64,000 nt of DNA, taken from NCBI GenBank assembly GCA_020060215.1, contig JAGVAP010000010.1, forward strand, positions 11,841-75,840. The letters are read 5' to 3'. Source of the stretch: Deltaproteobacteria bacterium. GTDB taxonomy: Bacteria; Desulfobacterota; DSM-4660; Desulfatiglandales; HGW-15. The position numbers and the translations under genes are program-made. Shown here piece after piece: positions 47,514 through 57,487 of the stretch; the stretch's first letter is position 1, and every line of letters begins with the position of its first letter. The notes beneath the pieces were generated by a model. That model saw only the letters and a program-made list of their open reading frames with translations, was not told the origin of the DNA and ran no database searches.

Positions 47514-49025
47514 ATGCTCATGGATCCCATTAAAATCATGCTCATCGACGACGAGAGGCCCTTCAGGGAGACCTCCCGGCGCCTCTTCAACGGGAGGGGT
47601 TTTGAGGTGATCACGGCCGAAGACGGCCAGTCCGGACTGGATGCCCTTCACCGCAACTCCGTGGACCTGATCCTGGTGGACCTGAAGATGCCGGTGATGA
47701 GCGGCGAGGAGTTCCTCAAGAAGGCCCACCCCCTCTACCCGGAGGTCCCGATCATCGTGCTCACGGGCCGCGGGACGCTGGACACGGCCGTCGAATGTAT
47801 GAAACGGGGGGCCTACGACTTCATTACCAAGCCGATCGATTTCGACGTCCTTTTCCTTTCCATTGAACGGGCCATGGAGAAGAGGAGACTCGAGCAGAAG
47901 ACCAGACGATTCCAGGATGATATCGTCAGGAGCTATCTCGATCTGAACACCGAGAAAAAGCGGCTGGAGACCATCATCAACTGCATGGCGAACGGGGTGA
48001 TGGTAACCGACCGGAACCTCGAAATCGTCCTCCGTAACCCCGCCCTCTTTCGGATGACCGGTTACACGGGCCCGGCGGAGAGCCCCCTTCCCGTCTCCAG
48101 GGTGATTAAGGATGGTTCCCTGCTGGAGACCCTGCGAAAGATCCAGCGTCATGAGGTCGGGGAAAAGGACTTCGTCTCTCAGGAGATCCGCGCCGGCGAG
48201 AGCGTGCTGCGGGCCATCTCCGCACCTACCCTCGGACCGGACAGGAATGTGTTCTGGACGGTCACCGGCGCCGTGACCGTGCTGGAGGACATCACGGTCT
48301 TCAAGGAACTCGACAGGATGAAGACCGACTTCGTGAACATGGTCGCCCATGAGCTTCGCAGTCCCCTGGTCTCCGTCAGGCAACTGCAGACGGTGCTGCT
48401 CGAAGGCATGGTTGGTCCGCTCCAGCAGAAGCAGGAGGATTTCGTGAGACGGGGTGTACGAAAGATCGACAGCCTCCTGGAGTTGATCAACGACCTGCTG
48501 AGCGTGGCCAGGCTGGAAGGGGGAAGACTGGTGCAACAGCCTGTTCGGGTCGATGTCTCGGAGGTCATCAAAGAGATGATCGGGCTCTTCGAGCCCCGGG
48601 CCAAGGAGCAGTCCATCGACCTGACATGCTCGTGCGAGTGTCCCCTCCCCGTTCATGCGGACCCCGCAAATGTCGAGAAGATCATGAACAATCTGATCAG
48701 CAACGCCGTCAACTACTCCCCGGGAGGGGGGCGTGTCTCCGTGACCGCGCGGGCCACGGGCGGTTTTGTCGAGATTACGGTGAGCGATACGGGGGTCGGC
48801 ATCCCCCGCGAGGAACTGCCCAAGATCTTCGACAAATTCTACAGGGTCAAGCATCCGAAAACGAGACATGTCACGGGGACAGGCCTGGGCCTTTCCCTGG
48901 TCAAGGCGATCGTGGATGGCTGCGGCGGAAAGATCGAGGTGGAGAGCGTCCTGGATCATGGGACCACGTTTCGGGTACTCCTGCCGGTGATCGAGGAGAA
49001 GGTGGTATCGGGCGGTGCTTCATGA
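47514..49025 (+). CDS. Receiver-PAS-histidine kinase hybrid, tandem copy 2
   Basis: 503 aa (ATG 47514 or 47520), with the same order as the previous gene: receiver (IDDERPFRETSRRLF, phospho-Asp in ILVDLKMPVMSG, LTGRGT, TKPI), PAS-like (NGVMVTDRNLEIVLRNPALF), HisKA (FVNMVAHELRSPLVSVRQL) and HATPase_c (NNLISNAVNYSP, SDTGVGI, GTGLGLSLV). Its similarity to 46022-47494 along the whole length indicates tandem duplication. No dedicated output regulator is encoded beside it. Outputs may reach the CheY-like protein at 57046. Confidence 0.87.
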   Translation: MLMDPIKIMLIDDERPFRETSRRLFNGRGFEVITAEDGQSGLDALHRNSVDLILVDLKMPVMSGEEFLKKAHPLYPEVPIIVLTGRGTLDTAVECMKRGAYDFITKPIDFDVLFLSIERAMEKRRLEQKTRRFQDDIVRSYLDLNTEKKRLETIINCMANGVMVTDRNLEIVLRNPALFRMTGYTGPAESPLPVSRVIKDGSLLETLRKIQRHEVGEKDFVSQEIRAGESVLRAISAPTLGPDRNVFWTVTGAVTVLEDITVFKELDRMKTDFVNMVAHELRSPLVSVRQLQTVLLEGMVGPLQQKQEDFVRRGVRKIDSLLELINDLLSVARLEGGRLVQQPVRVDVSEVIKEMIGLFEPRAKEQSIDLTCSCECPLPVHADPANVEKIMNNLISNAVNYSPGGGRVSVTARATGGFVEITVSDTGVGIPREELPKIFDKFYRVKHPKTRHVTGTGLGLSLVKAIVDGCGGKIEVESVLDHGTTFRVLLPVIEEKVVSGGAS

Positions 49026-49338
49026 TACCGCGGTGGATAACGAAGAGACAGAGAAACCGCAATCTCCGCGCCTGCGCGCTGAAGCGTTTCGGCGCGCAGG
49101 CAGGTCTTCATGGCGGGAATCGGTTGCGGCCGTAAGGGAAGGATTTCGCGGCAGGAAGCCGCTCCTACAGAACCAAATGCCACAGAACCCGGCCGTTTCC
49201 TTTGTACCTGCAGGAGCGGCTTCCGGCCGCGACCCGGAAGCAGGCGCGTAATTGCATTTTCAGAACAGGACACCAAGATAGGCGGCCCGCGTTCCATCGC
49301 GGCAGATCGGCTTTTCAAATACTCCGGAGGTATGGGAA
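49026..49338. repeat. Intergenic REP-like palindromes
   Basis: 313 bp without a credible gene. CCTGCGCGC (49071-49079) pairs with GCGCGCAGG (49092-49100). A REP-like pair, TCGCGGCAGGAAGCCGCTCC (from 49146) with its approximate reverse complement CAGGAGCGGCTTCCGGCCGCG (49210-49230), surrounds an approximately 40-bp centre. These resemble the widespread AGGAGCGGCTTCCAGCCGCGA repeats. The ribosome-binding site CCGGAGG (49324-49330) of the next gene closes the gap. Confidence 0.65.
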
Positions 49339-50211
49339 ATGTCATTACAGGAAAGGATTCGAGCCGGGAAGTTCGTATTGCTGGGAGAATTTGAGCCGCC
49401 CAAGGGCGCCGATTTTTCCGGTCTGCTGAAGAATGCCATGCTGACCAAAGGGCGACTGGATGCCGTCGTGGTACCGGAGATGGCCAACGCGGTCTTGAAG
49501 GCAAGCTCCCTGGGGGGTTGCGCCTTTTTTCAGCGGGAGGGGATCGAGACCGTGTTGCAGGTCTGCTGCCGCGATCGAAACAGGCTGGCCCTCCAGGCGG
49601 ATATCCTGGCCGCGTCGGCCCTGGGCATCAAGAACATCATGGCCGTTCCGGGGGACGACATCCGTTTCGGAGATCACCCCCAGGCCAGGATGGTCAATGA
49701 CCTGGACCTGATCGGGCTCCTGGAAGCGGTTCAAAAGCTGCACCAGGGGAGGGATCTCGCCGGGATCGAACTGAGAGGAGCTCCTGCATTCTGCATCGGC
49801 TCCACCCTGGATACCGGCGCCCCGGGCGGACTCCTGACCATCGAGATGGAGAACCTCAAGAAGAAGGTCGACCTCGGGATCGAATACGCCATCACCAATC
49901 CCATCTTCGATCTGCGGCGATTCGATCAGTTCATGAAAAGGATGGAGGTCAGGGTGGCGGTGATCCCCACGGTCCTCCTCCTCAAGTCGGCGGGTATGGC
50001 CCGTTACATCGACCGCAACATCAAGGGGATGAGCATCCCCCCGGAGGTGATCACCCGGATCCAGAAGGCGCCCGACAAGGTGAAGGAGTGCGTGGCCGTG
50101 GCAGCGGAGACGGTCGTTCGCCTGAAGGATATGGGCATGGCCGGCGTGTTGATATCCACGGTAGGATGGGAGGACAAGCTCCCGTGGATCCTGGATGAGG
50201 CGAAGCTGTGA
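49339..50211 (+). CDS. MetF-like protein, lone paralogue
   Basis: 290 aa. The MetF fold is recognisable: LLGEFEPPKGADFSGLL, VVPEMANAVLKASSLG in place of the usual NITDNQTxVVRM, CRDRNRLALQADILAASALGIKN, MAVPGDDIRFGDHP and GGLLTIEMENLKKKVDLGIEY. It lacks the canonical NxTDNQ segment that contacts folate/FAD in copies 1 and 2 and the FIQTQ motif, so its substrate may differ. It ends 126 bp before hdrA3 and could supply a flavoprotein subunit for that module. Confidence 0.8.
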   Translation: MSLQERIRAGKFVLLGEFEPPKGADFSGLLKNAMLTKGRLDAVVVPEMANAVLKASSLGGCAFFQREGIETVLQVCCRDRNRLALQADILAASALGIKNIMAVPGDDIRFGDHPQARMVNDLDLIGLLEAVQKLHQGRDLAGIELRGAPAFCIGSTLDTGAPGGLLTIEMENLKKKVDLGIEYAITNPIFDLRRFDQFMKRMEVRVAVIPTVLLLKSAGMARYIDRNIKGMSIPPEVITRIQKAPDKVKECVAVAAETVVRLKDMGMAGVLISTVGWEDKLPWILDEAKL

Positions 50212-50219
50212 AGTAAGAT

Positions 50220-50290
50220 CCGCCGCACAATCACTAAGACACAAAGAAATCAGAATTGCTTTTTGGGTGACTTGATGTCTTGGTTGCAGG
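50220..50290. repeat. Decayed family B-like repeat
   Basis: CCGCACAATCACTAAGACACAAAGAAATC and CTTGATGTCTTGGTTGC form a weak inverted repeat resembling family B copies at 1562, 21395 and 57488. It lies between the lone metF and hdrA3. Confidence 0.35.
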
Positions 50291-50337
50291 ATGCCAGCTC
50301 CGAGATCAGGATGCTTCATTAAGAAAGGAACAAAGAC

Positions 50338-53300
50338 ATGACCAGACAGCTTGATCGGGTCTCAGGTGCGGTAATGGTGGTCGGAGGAGGGATTGCGGGG
50401 ATGCAGGCCGCCCTCGACCTCGCGAATTCGGGTTATTTCGTTTACCTGGCGGAAAAATCGCCTGCTATCGGCGGCGTCATGTCGCAACTCGACAAGACGT
50501 TCCCCACCAACGACTGCGCCATGTGAATCATCTCTCCAAAACTGGTCGAGGTCGGCCGGCACAGCAACATCGAGCTACTCCCCATGTCAACCATCACGGA
50601 CGTTCAGGGGGACGTCGGGAAGTTTTCCGTGACCCTGCACCAGGCGCCCCGGTATGTGGAACTTTCAAAATGTACTGCCTGCGGGGACTGCTCCAATGTC
50701 TGCCCCGTGGTCCGTCCCAGTGAATATGACCAGGGGCTCGGCACGAGGAAGGCGATTTACAAGCCTTACGCCCAGGCCATTCCGGGCGGCTTCTGCATCG
50801 AGAAGAAGGACCGGGCCCCATGCGTTGCGGCCTGCCCGGCCAATCTGAATGTGCAGGGCTACGTGGCCATGGTCAAGGAGGGCAAGTACCAGGAGGCGAT
50901 GAAGGTTATCCTGGAGAGGATGCCCCTTCCCGGTGTTCTGGGCCGGGTCTGCCCTCACCCCTGCGAGAGCAAGTGCCGACGGGCGGAGAGGGATGAACCG
51001 ATTTCGGTCCGGGAGTTGAAGCGTGCGGCCGCCGATCACGTGGACCTCTCCACCTATCCTCTCCCCGAGATCACGCCTCGGGGCAAGCGGGTGGCAGTGG
51101 TGGGATCGGGGCCGTCGGGCCTGACGGCGTCTTACTTCCTCGCCCTGGAAGGCTACGACGTTTGTATATTCGAGTCCCTTCCGGAGGCGGGCGGGATGCT
51201 TCGCTACGGGATCCCCACCTACAGGCTTCCCAGGGATGTGCTTGACCGGGAGATCGCCTTTATCCAGCGGCTGGGCGTCGAGATCCGGACCGGCACTCCG
51301 GTCGGCAAAGAGGTGACTCTTGCGGGGCTTCTCTCCCAGGGCTTCGACGCGGTCTACCTTGCGACAGGAGCCCCCAGGGGGTTGAGGATGAAGGTCCCCG
51401 GAGAAGAGAGTTGCCGGGGTGTGCAGGACGCGGTCACCTTTCTCCAGGAAGTCCATCTAGGGAAGAGGGATGCTGTGAAGGGAAAGGCGGTGGTGGTGGG
51501 CGGCGGCTATTCGGCCATTGATGCGGCCAGGGTCGCCTGCAGACTGGGTGCAGAAGAGGTTCACCTGGTGTACCGTCGCTCCCGTGAAGAAATGCCTGCC
51601 GGGGAGTCCGAGGTAGAGGAGGCCGAGGCCGAGGGGGTGCGCTTCCATTTCCTTGTGGCGCCGCTCCGGGTTGTGCAAAAGGATGGGACCCTCGTCGGGT
51701 TGGAATGTCTCCGGACCAGCCTCGGCGAGCCCGACGCTTCCGGCAGAAGGAAACCGGTGCCGATTGTGGGAAGCGAGACGCTGATCGAGGCCGACATCCT
51801 CATCCCTGCGGTCGGCCAGGAGGCGGATCTGAGCTACCTCGGCAAGGAAGCGGGGGTCGCCGTCTCCAAGTGGAATCTCGTCTCCACTCATCCGGGCACC
51901 TTCCAGACCGACAACCCCGCAATATTCGCTGGGGGTGATGTGGTCACCGGGCCTGCCACGGTCGTCGAGGCTGTAGGCGCAGGGTACAAGGCCGCCAGAT
52001 CGATTGCCTGCTATCTGGAAGGCGAGGATCTACCGGTAGCCGCCGCGGAGGCATCCGTGCAGCCTCCGGACTGGCTCCCGCTTCCGGACGGAAAGGGTGA
52101 GCGGGCGAGGAAACAAGTCCGCATGCTGGAGCCGGAAGAAGGTCTGCGGGGGTTCCCCGAGATCAATCTGGGTCTCAGCGAGGAGGATGCAAGGGAGGAG
52201 GCGGCGCGCTGTCTGGACTGCGGGGCCTGCTGCGAATGTCTCCAGTGCGTGGCCGCCTGCAAGGCCGGGGCGGTCGATCATGACCAGAAGGAGCGCACCC
52301 TGAAACTGGATGTGGGGGCGATCTTGCTGGCCCCGGGCTTTGCCCCGTTTGATCCTTCCCGGTATGAGAACTATCGCTACGGCTCTTCGCCCAACGTGGT
52401 GACGAGTCTCGAGTTCGAGAGGATTCTCAGCCCCACCGGTCCCTACGGCGGCCACATCCGGAGGCCCTCCGACGGGCAAGCTCCGCGGAAGATCGCCTGG
52501 CTGCAGTGTGTCGGTTCGAGGGATATCAACCGGTGCGATCATGCCTACTGCTCCGCGGTCTGCTGCATGTACGCGGTGAAGGAGGCGGTCGTCGCCAAGG
52601 AACATGCCAAAGGGGATCTGGACTGCAGCATCTTTTTCATGGACATGAGGACCCACGGCAAGGATTTCGAGAAGTACTACAACGACGCGCGGGAGAAGAG
52701 AGGGGTTCGCTTCATCCGGTCGAGGGTCCATACGATCGACCCGATCGAGGGGACCGGCGGGCTTCTCCTGAAATACGCGACCGAGAGCGGGGAGTACCGG
52801 GAGGAGGCCTATGACATGGTCGTCCTTTCGGTCGGGATGGAGACCGATGCCGATGTGACCGGCCTGGCCAAGAGGCTCGGCGTCGATCTTACCCAGGACG
52901 GGTTCTGCCGGACCGATCCTTTCCTTCCCGTTCACACGAACAGGAGTGGGATTTACGTCTGCGGCGCTTTCCAGGCCCCGAAGGATATCCCCCAATCGGT
53001 CGTGGAGGCGAGCGCCGCGGCCTGCGCGGCGGCAGTGGACCTCAACTCGGCCAGAGGCTCGCTGGCAAAGGTCAAGGCGAGCCCGGAGGAGTCCGATGTC
53101 GCAGGTCTCGAACCCCGCATCGGCGTGTTCGTCTGCAACTGCGGCACCAACATCGGCGGGGTCATCGACGTACCCGCCCTGGTCGAGTATGCCTCCGGGC
53201 TTCCCGGAGTGGTCGACGTGGAGCAGAACCTCTTCACGTGCGCCCAGGACACGCAGGACCGCATGAAGACGATTATCAGAGAAAAGCAGCTGAACAGGAT

Positions 53301-54783
53301 CGTGGTCGCGGCTTGCTCCCCGAGAACACACGAACCCCTATTTCAGGAAACCCTTCAGAGCTGCGGGCTCAACAAGTACCTGTTCGAGATGGCCAACATC
53401 CGCAATCAGGACACCTGGGTCCACGGCGAAAATCCGACCGCCGCCATGGAGAAGGCGAAGGACCTGTTGCGAATGGCCGTAGCGAGGGCGGCGCTGCTGA
53501 CTCCCCTCAGGGCCAAGCGCATATCGGTAAACAAACGCGCCCTCGTCGTGGGGGGCGGGATTGCGGGCATGACCGCGGCGCTCGGCATTGCGGATCAGGG
53601 ATTCGAGACGGTCATTGTGGAGAAGGAACCACAACTTGGAGGGCTCGCAAGGGAACTGACCCGCACGATAGAGGGCGGCTCGATCCCGGAACACCTCCTG
53701 GAGCTGACGGAGAGGGTCACCCGCCACGAAAAGATCCAGGTCCTCACGGAATCCCTCATCGTAGGCTTCAGCGGTTTCAAGGGCAACTTCACCACGGAGG
53801 TGGTGGTTGCGCCCGGGATGTATGAAAGGAAGATCGATCACGGGGTCCTGGTCCTCGCAACCGGTGCGGAGGAATATCGTCCAAAGGAGTACCTCTACGG
53901 GCAGGACCGCAGGGTCATGACCCAGATCGAATTCGGAAAGCGGCTCGAAGATCGGGGAGCGGATGATCTTCAGCAGGTGGTGATGATCCAGTGCGTCGGG
54001 TCCAGGAACGACGAGAACCCCAACTGCTCCAGGGTCTGCTGCCAGAGCGCGGTGAAGAATGCGCTCCATATCAAAGAATTGAATCCCGAGGCCGAGGTTT
54101 CTATCCTGTATAGGGACATCAGGACCTACGGCCAGCTCGAGCGTTATTACCGGGAGGCAAGGAGGGCGGGGATCCACTTCTTACGCTTCGACAAGGCCGA
54201 TCCGCCCAGGTTGGAGCCCGCTGAGGACGGTCTGCATCTCACCTTCCGGGACCTCGTGCTCCAGCGGGAGCTGCTCATCCGGGCGGACATGCTCGTGCTC
54301 AGCGCCGGAATAAAGGCTGCGGACACGGAGGAGCTGGCCTCCATCCTGAAGGTCGCGCGAAACCCGGAGGGGTTCTTCCAGGAAGCCCACGTGAAGTTGC
54401 GGCCCGTGGACATGTCCAATGACGCCATGTATGTCTGCGGCACGGCGCACGGCCCCAAGCTCATCTCCGAGACCGTCGCGCAGGCCATGGCGGCCGCCTC
54501 CAGGGCGTCCACGTTCCTTTCGCAAGACGAGATTACGCTGTCCGTGGTAACCGCCAGGGTGGACCAGGAGAAGTGCGCCTCCTGCCTGATCTGCGTCCGG
54601 GCCTGTCCCTACGGCGTACCCCGGATCAACAGGGAAGGAGTCAGCGAGATCGACGAGGCCCTTTGCCGCGGCTGCGGTGTCTGTGCCGCCGAGTGTCCGG
54701 CCAAGGCCATCGAGCTCAACTGGTATGAAGACCAGCAGGTTATGAGCAAGGTAGAGGCCCTATTGAAAGGAGTGATGTCATGA
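50338..54783 (+). CDS. hdrA: Selenocysteine-containing HdrA fused to a GltD-like NAD(P)H module, copy 3
   Basis: 1481 aa with UGA 50524-50526 read as Sec63 ([20 protein letters not shown]). It has the two-module HdrA plan plus an approximately 400-residue insertion (about residues 150-560) after the first ferredoxin motif ([12 protein letters not shown]). The insert is a GltD/NAD(P)H-dependent oxidoreductase unit: [52 protein letters not shown] (FAD), [14 protein letters not shown], a NAD(P) site [14 protein letters not shown] and [14 protein letters not shown]. HdrA motifs resume with [31 protein letters not shown] (about 930), [12 protein letters not shown] and terminal clusters [12 protein letters not shown] and [12 protein letters not shown]. 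It probably lets NAD(P)H feed HdrA. The stop overlaps mvhD3. Confidence 0.92.
50524..50559 (+). promoter_or_regulatory. Sec UGA codon and SECIS-like hairpin, hdrA3
   Basis: UGA is at 50524-50526. The hairpin CTGGTC-GAGGTC-GGCCGG lies at 50542-50559, 15 nt after the UGA, identical to the hairpins of hdrA1 and hdrA2. Confidence 0.8.
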
Positions 54784-55211
54784 GCGACTTCCAGCCGATC
54801 ATCATCGCCTTCTGCTGTCAGTTCTGAGGCTATTCCGCCGCGGACCTGGCAGGTACGATGAGATTACAGTATCCGAGTTCCATACGCATCATCTCCCTCC
54901 CCTGCACGGGAAAGGTGGATCTCATCCACCTCTTGAAGTCCTTTGAGAACGGCGCCGACGGAGTCTGCGTCGCGGGCTGTCTCGAGGGCTCCTGCCAGTA
55001 TACGTCGGGGAACCTGAGGGCCCGCAAGAGGGTGGCCCAGGCCAAGGAGATCCTGGAAAAGATCGGCGTGGGCGGGGAGAGGGTGCAGATGTACAATCTC
55101 TCCTCCAGCGAAGCGCCGCGCTTCGTGGAGATCGCCGTGGAGATGGAGCAGAGGATCAAGGCCCTTGGCCCCAACCCCATCAAGGCCGCGCGCAAGAGGA
55201 TGGCGGCTTAG
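54780..55211 (+). CDS. mvhD: Selenocysteine-containing MvhD-like subunit, copy 3
   Basis: 143 aa with UGA 54825-54827 read as Sec16 in FCCQF-U-GYSAADLAGTMRLQYP. It is closest to mvhD2: Sec in the N-terminal CxxC-type motif, Cys kept in GCLEGSCQYTSGN. The remaining part is standard MvhD (RARKRVAQAKEILEKIGVGGERV...). The start codon overlaps the hdrA3 stop (ATGA). Reading the UGA as stop would leave a 15-residue peptide, so recoding is needed for a functional protein. Likely role: [2Fe-2S] relay for HdrA3 within the metV2/metF2 module. Confidence 0.88.
54825..54857 (+). promoter_or_regulatory. Sec UGA codon and SECIS-like hairpin, mvhD3
   Basis: UGA is at 54825-54827. CGGACCT (54841-54847), loop GGC, AGGTACG (54851-54857) forms a stem with one internal G-A mismatch. 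The position matches the hairpin in mvhD2. Confidence 0.65.
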
Positions 55212-55213
55212 CA

Positions 55214-55276
55214 GGAAGAAGATGAGAGGTTGAGAAGATGGGAAGAAAAATCTCAACTTCTCATCTTCTCAACTTC
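55214..55276. repeat. Compact family A hairpin
   Basis: GTTGAGAAGATGGGAAG (55229-55245) pairs with CTTCTCATCTTCTCAAC (55257-55273) with one mismatch. It lies between mvhD3 and metV2. It has the same purine-rich arm sequence as the elements at 1505 and 16161 but almost no centre. Confidence 0.7.
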
Positions 55277-55365
55277 ACGCGAATCGTTCGGGGGTACGGG
55301 AGCGACGGCAATGACGGTCTTCGTTGGTGTGTACCGGGATCGTAAACCATACAAGGGGATGAGCT

Positions 55366-56034
55366 ATGATTGTGGCGAAGAAAAAACCCATTGAGGAGAT
55401 CATTCAGGAACTGCAGGGATACCGGAGGATCCTCATCCTCGGCTGCAATGAATGCGTGACCGTCTGCGAAGCGGGCGGGAAAAAGGAGGTGGCGGTCCTG
55501 GCCTCGGCCTTGCGCATGTATTTCCTGAACCAGGGGCGGGATGTGAAAATCGATGAGGTCACCCTGGAGAGGCAGTGCGACCATGAATACCTCGAGGAGC
55601 TCAGGAGGACGATCGACCAGTACGACTCGGTGCTCTCCCTCGCCTGTGGCGTCGGCGTCCAGTTCATGGCCGAGAAATATGCCAGGATCCCCGTCCTGCC
55701 GGGCGTGGACACCTCCTTCCTGGGGGTGACCGAGGAGAGGGGCGTCTGGGCCGAGAGGTGCCAGGCCTGCGGAAAATGCATCCTGGCCACCACCGGCGGG
55801 ATATGCCCGATCTCCAGGTGCGCCAAACGAATCATGAACGGCCCCTGCGGAGGCTCCACGAAGGGAAAGTGCGAGATCTCCAAGGACCTCCCTTGCGCCT
55901 GGCAGCTCATCATCGACAGGCTCACGGAGCTCGGGAGAATGGAGGATTATGAGAAGCTCGCCCCGATCAAGGACTGGTCCACGGAGAGGGCCGGGGGACC
56001 CCGCAAGATCGTAAGGGAGGACGTGAGGTCATGA
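55366..56034 (+). CDS. metV: MetV-like methylene-tetrahydrofolate reductase partner, copy 2
   Basis: A 222-aa paralogue of 20701-21390. Seen: ILGCNECVTVCEAGGKKEV, LSLACGVGVQFMAEK, CQACGKCILATTGGICPISRCAKRIMNGPCGG and KGKCEISKDLPCAW. The set of cysteines is the same as in copy 1 except around GCGTCVAVC, which reads GCNECVTVC. It starts at the ATG at 55366 after GGGGATGAGCT. Its last codons overlap the ATG of metF2 (ATGA at 56031-56034), so MetV2 and MetF2 are translated together and presumably form a complex fed by HdrA3/MvhD3. Confidence 0.9.
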   Translation: MIVAKKKPIEEIIQELQGYRRILILGCNECVTVCEAGGKKEVAVLASALRMYFLNQGRDVKIDEVTLERQCDHEYLEELRRTIDQYDSVLSLACGVGVQFMAEKYARIPVLPGVDTSFLGVTEERGVWAERCQACGKCILATTGGICPISRCAKRIMNGPCGGSTKGKCEISKDLPCAWQLIIDRLTELGRMEDYEKLAPIKDWSTERAGGPRKIVREDVRS

Positions 56035-56966
56035 GCGAGAGCAGGACACCGAGCAAGCTGGAAAAGATACTCAGGGCAGGACACATGGCGGTCACCTCGG
56101 AATGCGGCCCCCCCCGGGGAAGCAATGCCAAGGCGATCACCGAGAAGGCCGAGGCGATCAAGAACCACGTGGATGCGATCAACATCACGGACAACCAGAC
56201 CTCCGTGACGCGGTTGTGCAGCCTCGCCTCCTGCATCCATCTGAAGCTGATGGGGCTGGAGCCGATCCTGCAGATGGTGACGCGCGACCGGAACCGGATC
56301 GCACTCCAGAGCGATATCCTGGGAGCCGCCTCATTCAACATCCACAACATCCTCTGCCTCTCGGGGGATCACCAGTCCTTCGGCGACAATCCCAAGGGGC
56401 AGAATGTGTTCGATCTGGACTCCATGCAGTTGATCCAGACCGTCCGGCGCATGAGGGAGGAAGGGAAGTTCCTCGGGGGAGACCCCATCGAGCATCCGCC
56501 CCGCATGTTCGTCGGGGCTGCGGCCAACCCCTTTGCAGACCCCTTTGAGATCCGCGTCCCCAGGCTCGCCAAGAAGATCGCGGCCGGAGTGGAATTCATC
56601 CAGACCCAGTGCATCTACAACCTGGACAAGTTCGAGCTCTGGATGAAGCTGGCCCGGGACAGGGGATTGCATGAGAAGGTCTTCATCCTCGCCGGGGTGA
56701 CCCCCCTCAAGTCCGCAGGCATGGCCAAGTACATGAAGAACCGGGTGCCGGGCATGGATGTGCCCGACGAGGTGGTGAAAAGGATGAGCGGGGTGGCCAA
56801 GGAGAAACAGGCGGAGGAAGGGATCAAGATCTGCGTGGAATCCATACAGCGCCTCAAGGAGGTGGAAGGCGTCCGGGGATTCCACGTCATGGCCATCGAA
56901 TGGGAGGAAAGAGTGCCCGAGATCGTGGAGAAGAGCGGTCTTTACCCCCGGCCGAAAATCGAGTAG
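56031..56966 (+). CDS. metF: Methylenetetrahydrofolate reductase MetF, copy 2
   Basis: A 311-aa full-length MetF close to copy 1: VTSECGPPRGSNAKAI, INITDNQTSVTRL, TRDRNRIALQSDILGAASFNIHN, LCLSGDHQSFGDNP, FIQTQCIYNLDKF and ILAGVTPLKSAGMAKYM. It reduces methylene-H4folate or works in reverse. Overlap with metV2 and the NAD(P)H-linked HdrA3 upstream suggest this copy is tuned to a different electron donor from copy 1. It is the last gene of the hdrA3-mvhD3-metV2-metF2 operon. Confidence 0.92.
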   Translation: MSESRTPSKLEKILRAGHMAVTSECGPPRGSNAKAITEKAEAIKNHVDAINITDNQTSVTRLCSLASCIHLKLMGLEPILQMVTRDRNRIALQSDILGAASFNIHNILCLSGDHQSFGDNPKGQNVFDLDSMQLIQTVRRMREEGKFLGGDPIEHPPRMFVGAAANPFADPFEIRVPRLAKKIAAGVEFIQTQCIYNLDKFELWMKLARDRGLHEKVFILAGVTPLKSAGMAKYMKNRVPGMDVPDEVVKRMSGVAKEKQAEEGIKICVESIQRLKEVEGVRGFHVMAIEWEERVPEIVEKSGLYPRPKIE

Positions 56967-57045
56967 GATTCATCCGTTTCCAGCCTGTGAACCACTGCAC
57001 CTCAGGACTACGGCCAAGCACATTTCTCTGGAGGAGGTATCTGGT

Positions 57046-57426
57046 ATGTCTAAGAAGTATATCCTGGTGGTCGACGACGATCCGGATCTCGTCGAAACCG
57101 TTTCCATGATGCTGGAAAGCAAGGGCTGCGAGGTTGGAATGGCCTATGACGGCGTGGAGGGCGAGGAGTCGATCAAGCAGCGCCGCCCGGACCTGGTCAT
57201 CCTCGACGTCATGATGCCCCGGAAGGACGGGTATGCGCTTTGCGCCGAGCTGAAGTCGGACCCGAAGACCCGCGACATCCCGGTTGTTCTCCTGACGGCC
57301 GTAGGGGAGGCCGTACCGAGCACGCGCTACTCGCACGCAGACGGAATGGCCACCGAGGCGGACGATTACATCCCCAAGCCCATCGACACGGACGGCCTCT
57401 GGAAGATCGTCAGCAACCTGCTCTAG
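57046..57426 (+). CDS. Single-domain response regulator (CheY-like)
   Basis: A 126-aa receiver only: VVDDDPDLVE, phospho-Asp at about 54 (LVILDVMMPRKDG), LLTAVGE and PKPID. There is no output domain, so it acts by protein-protein contact or phosphotransfer. GGAGGAGG upstream of the ATG at 57046 is a strong ribosome-binding site. It follows metF2 by about 80 bp and precedes an ACT-type protein, so it may report to the metF2 operon or accept phosphate from the receiver-kinases at 46-49 kb. The insert PSTRYSHADGMATEADDY is longer than in CheY. Confidence 0.88.
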   Translation: MSKKYILVVDDDPDLVETVSMMLESKGCEVGMAYDGVEGEESIKQRRPDLVILDVMMPRKDGYALCAELKSDPKTRDIPVVLLTAVGEAVPSTRYSHADGMATEADDYIPKPIDTDGLWKIVSNLL

Positions 57427-57487
57427 CCCCTGGGTTCGATGCTTCAGCACAGCCTTGCGGAGACTTCGCGATCCGCAGGAAGAGATC

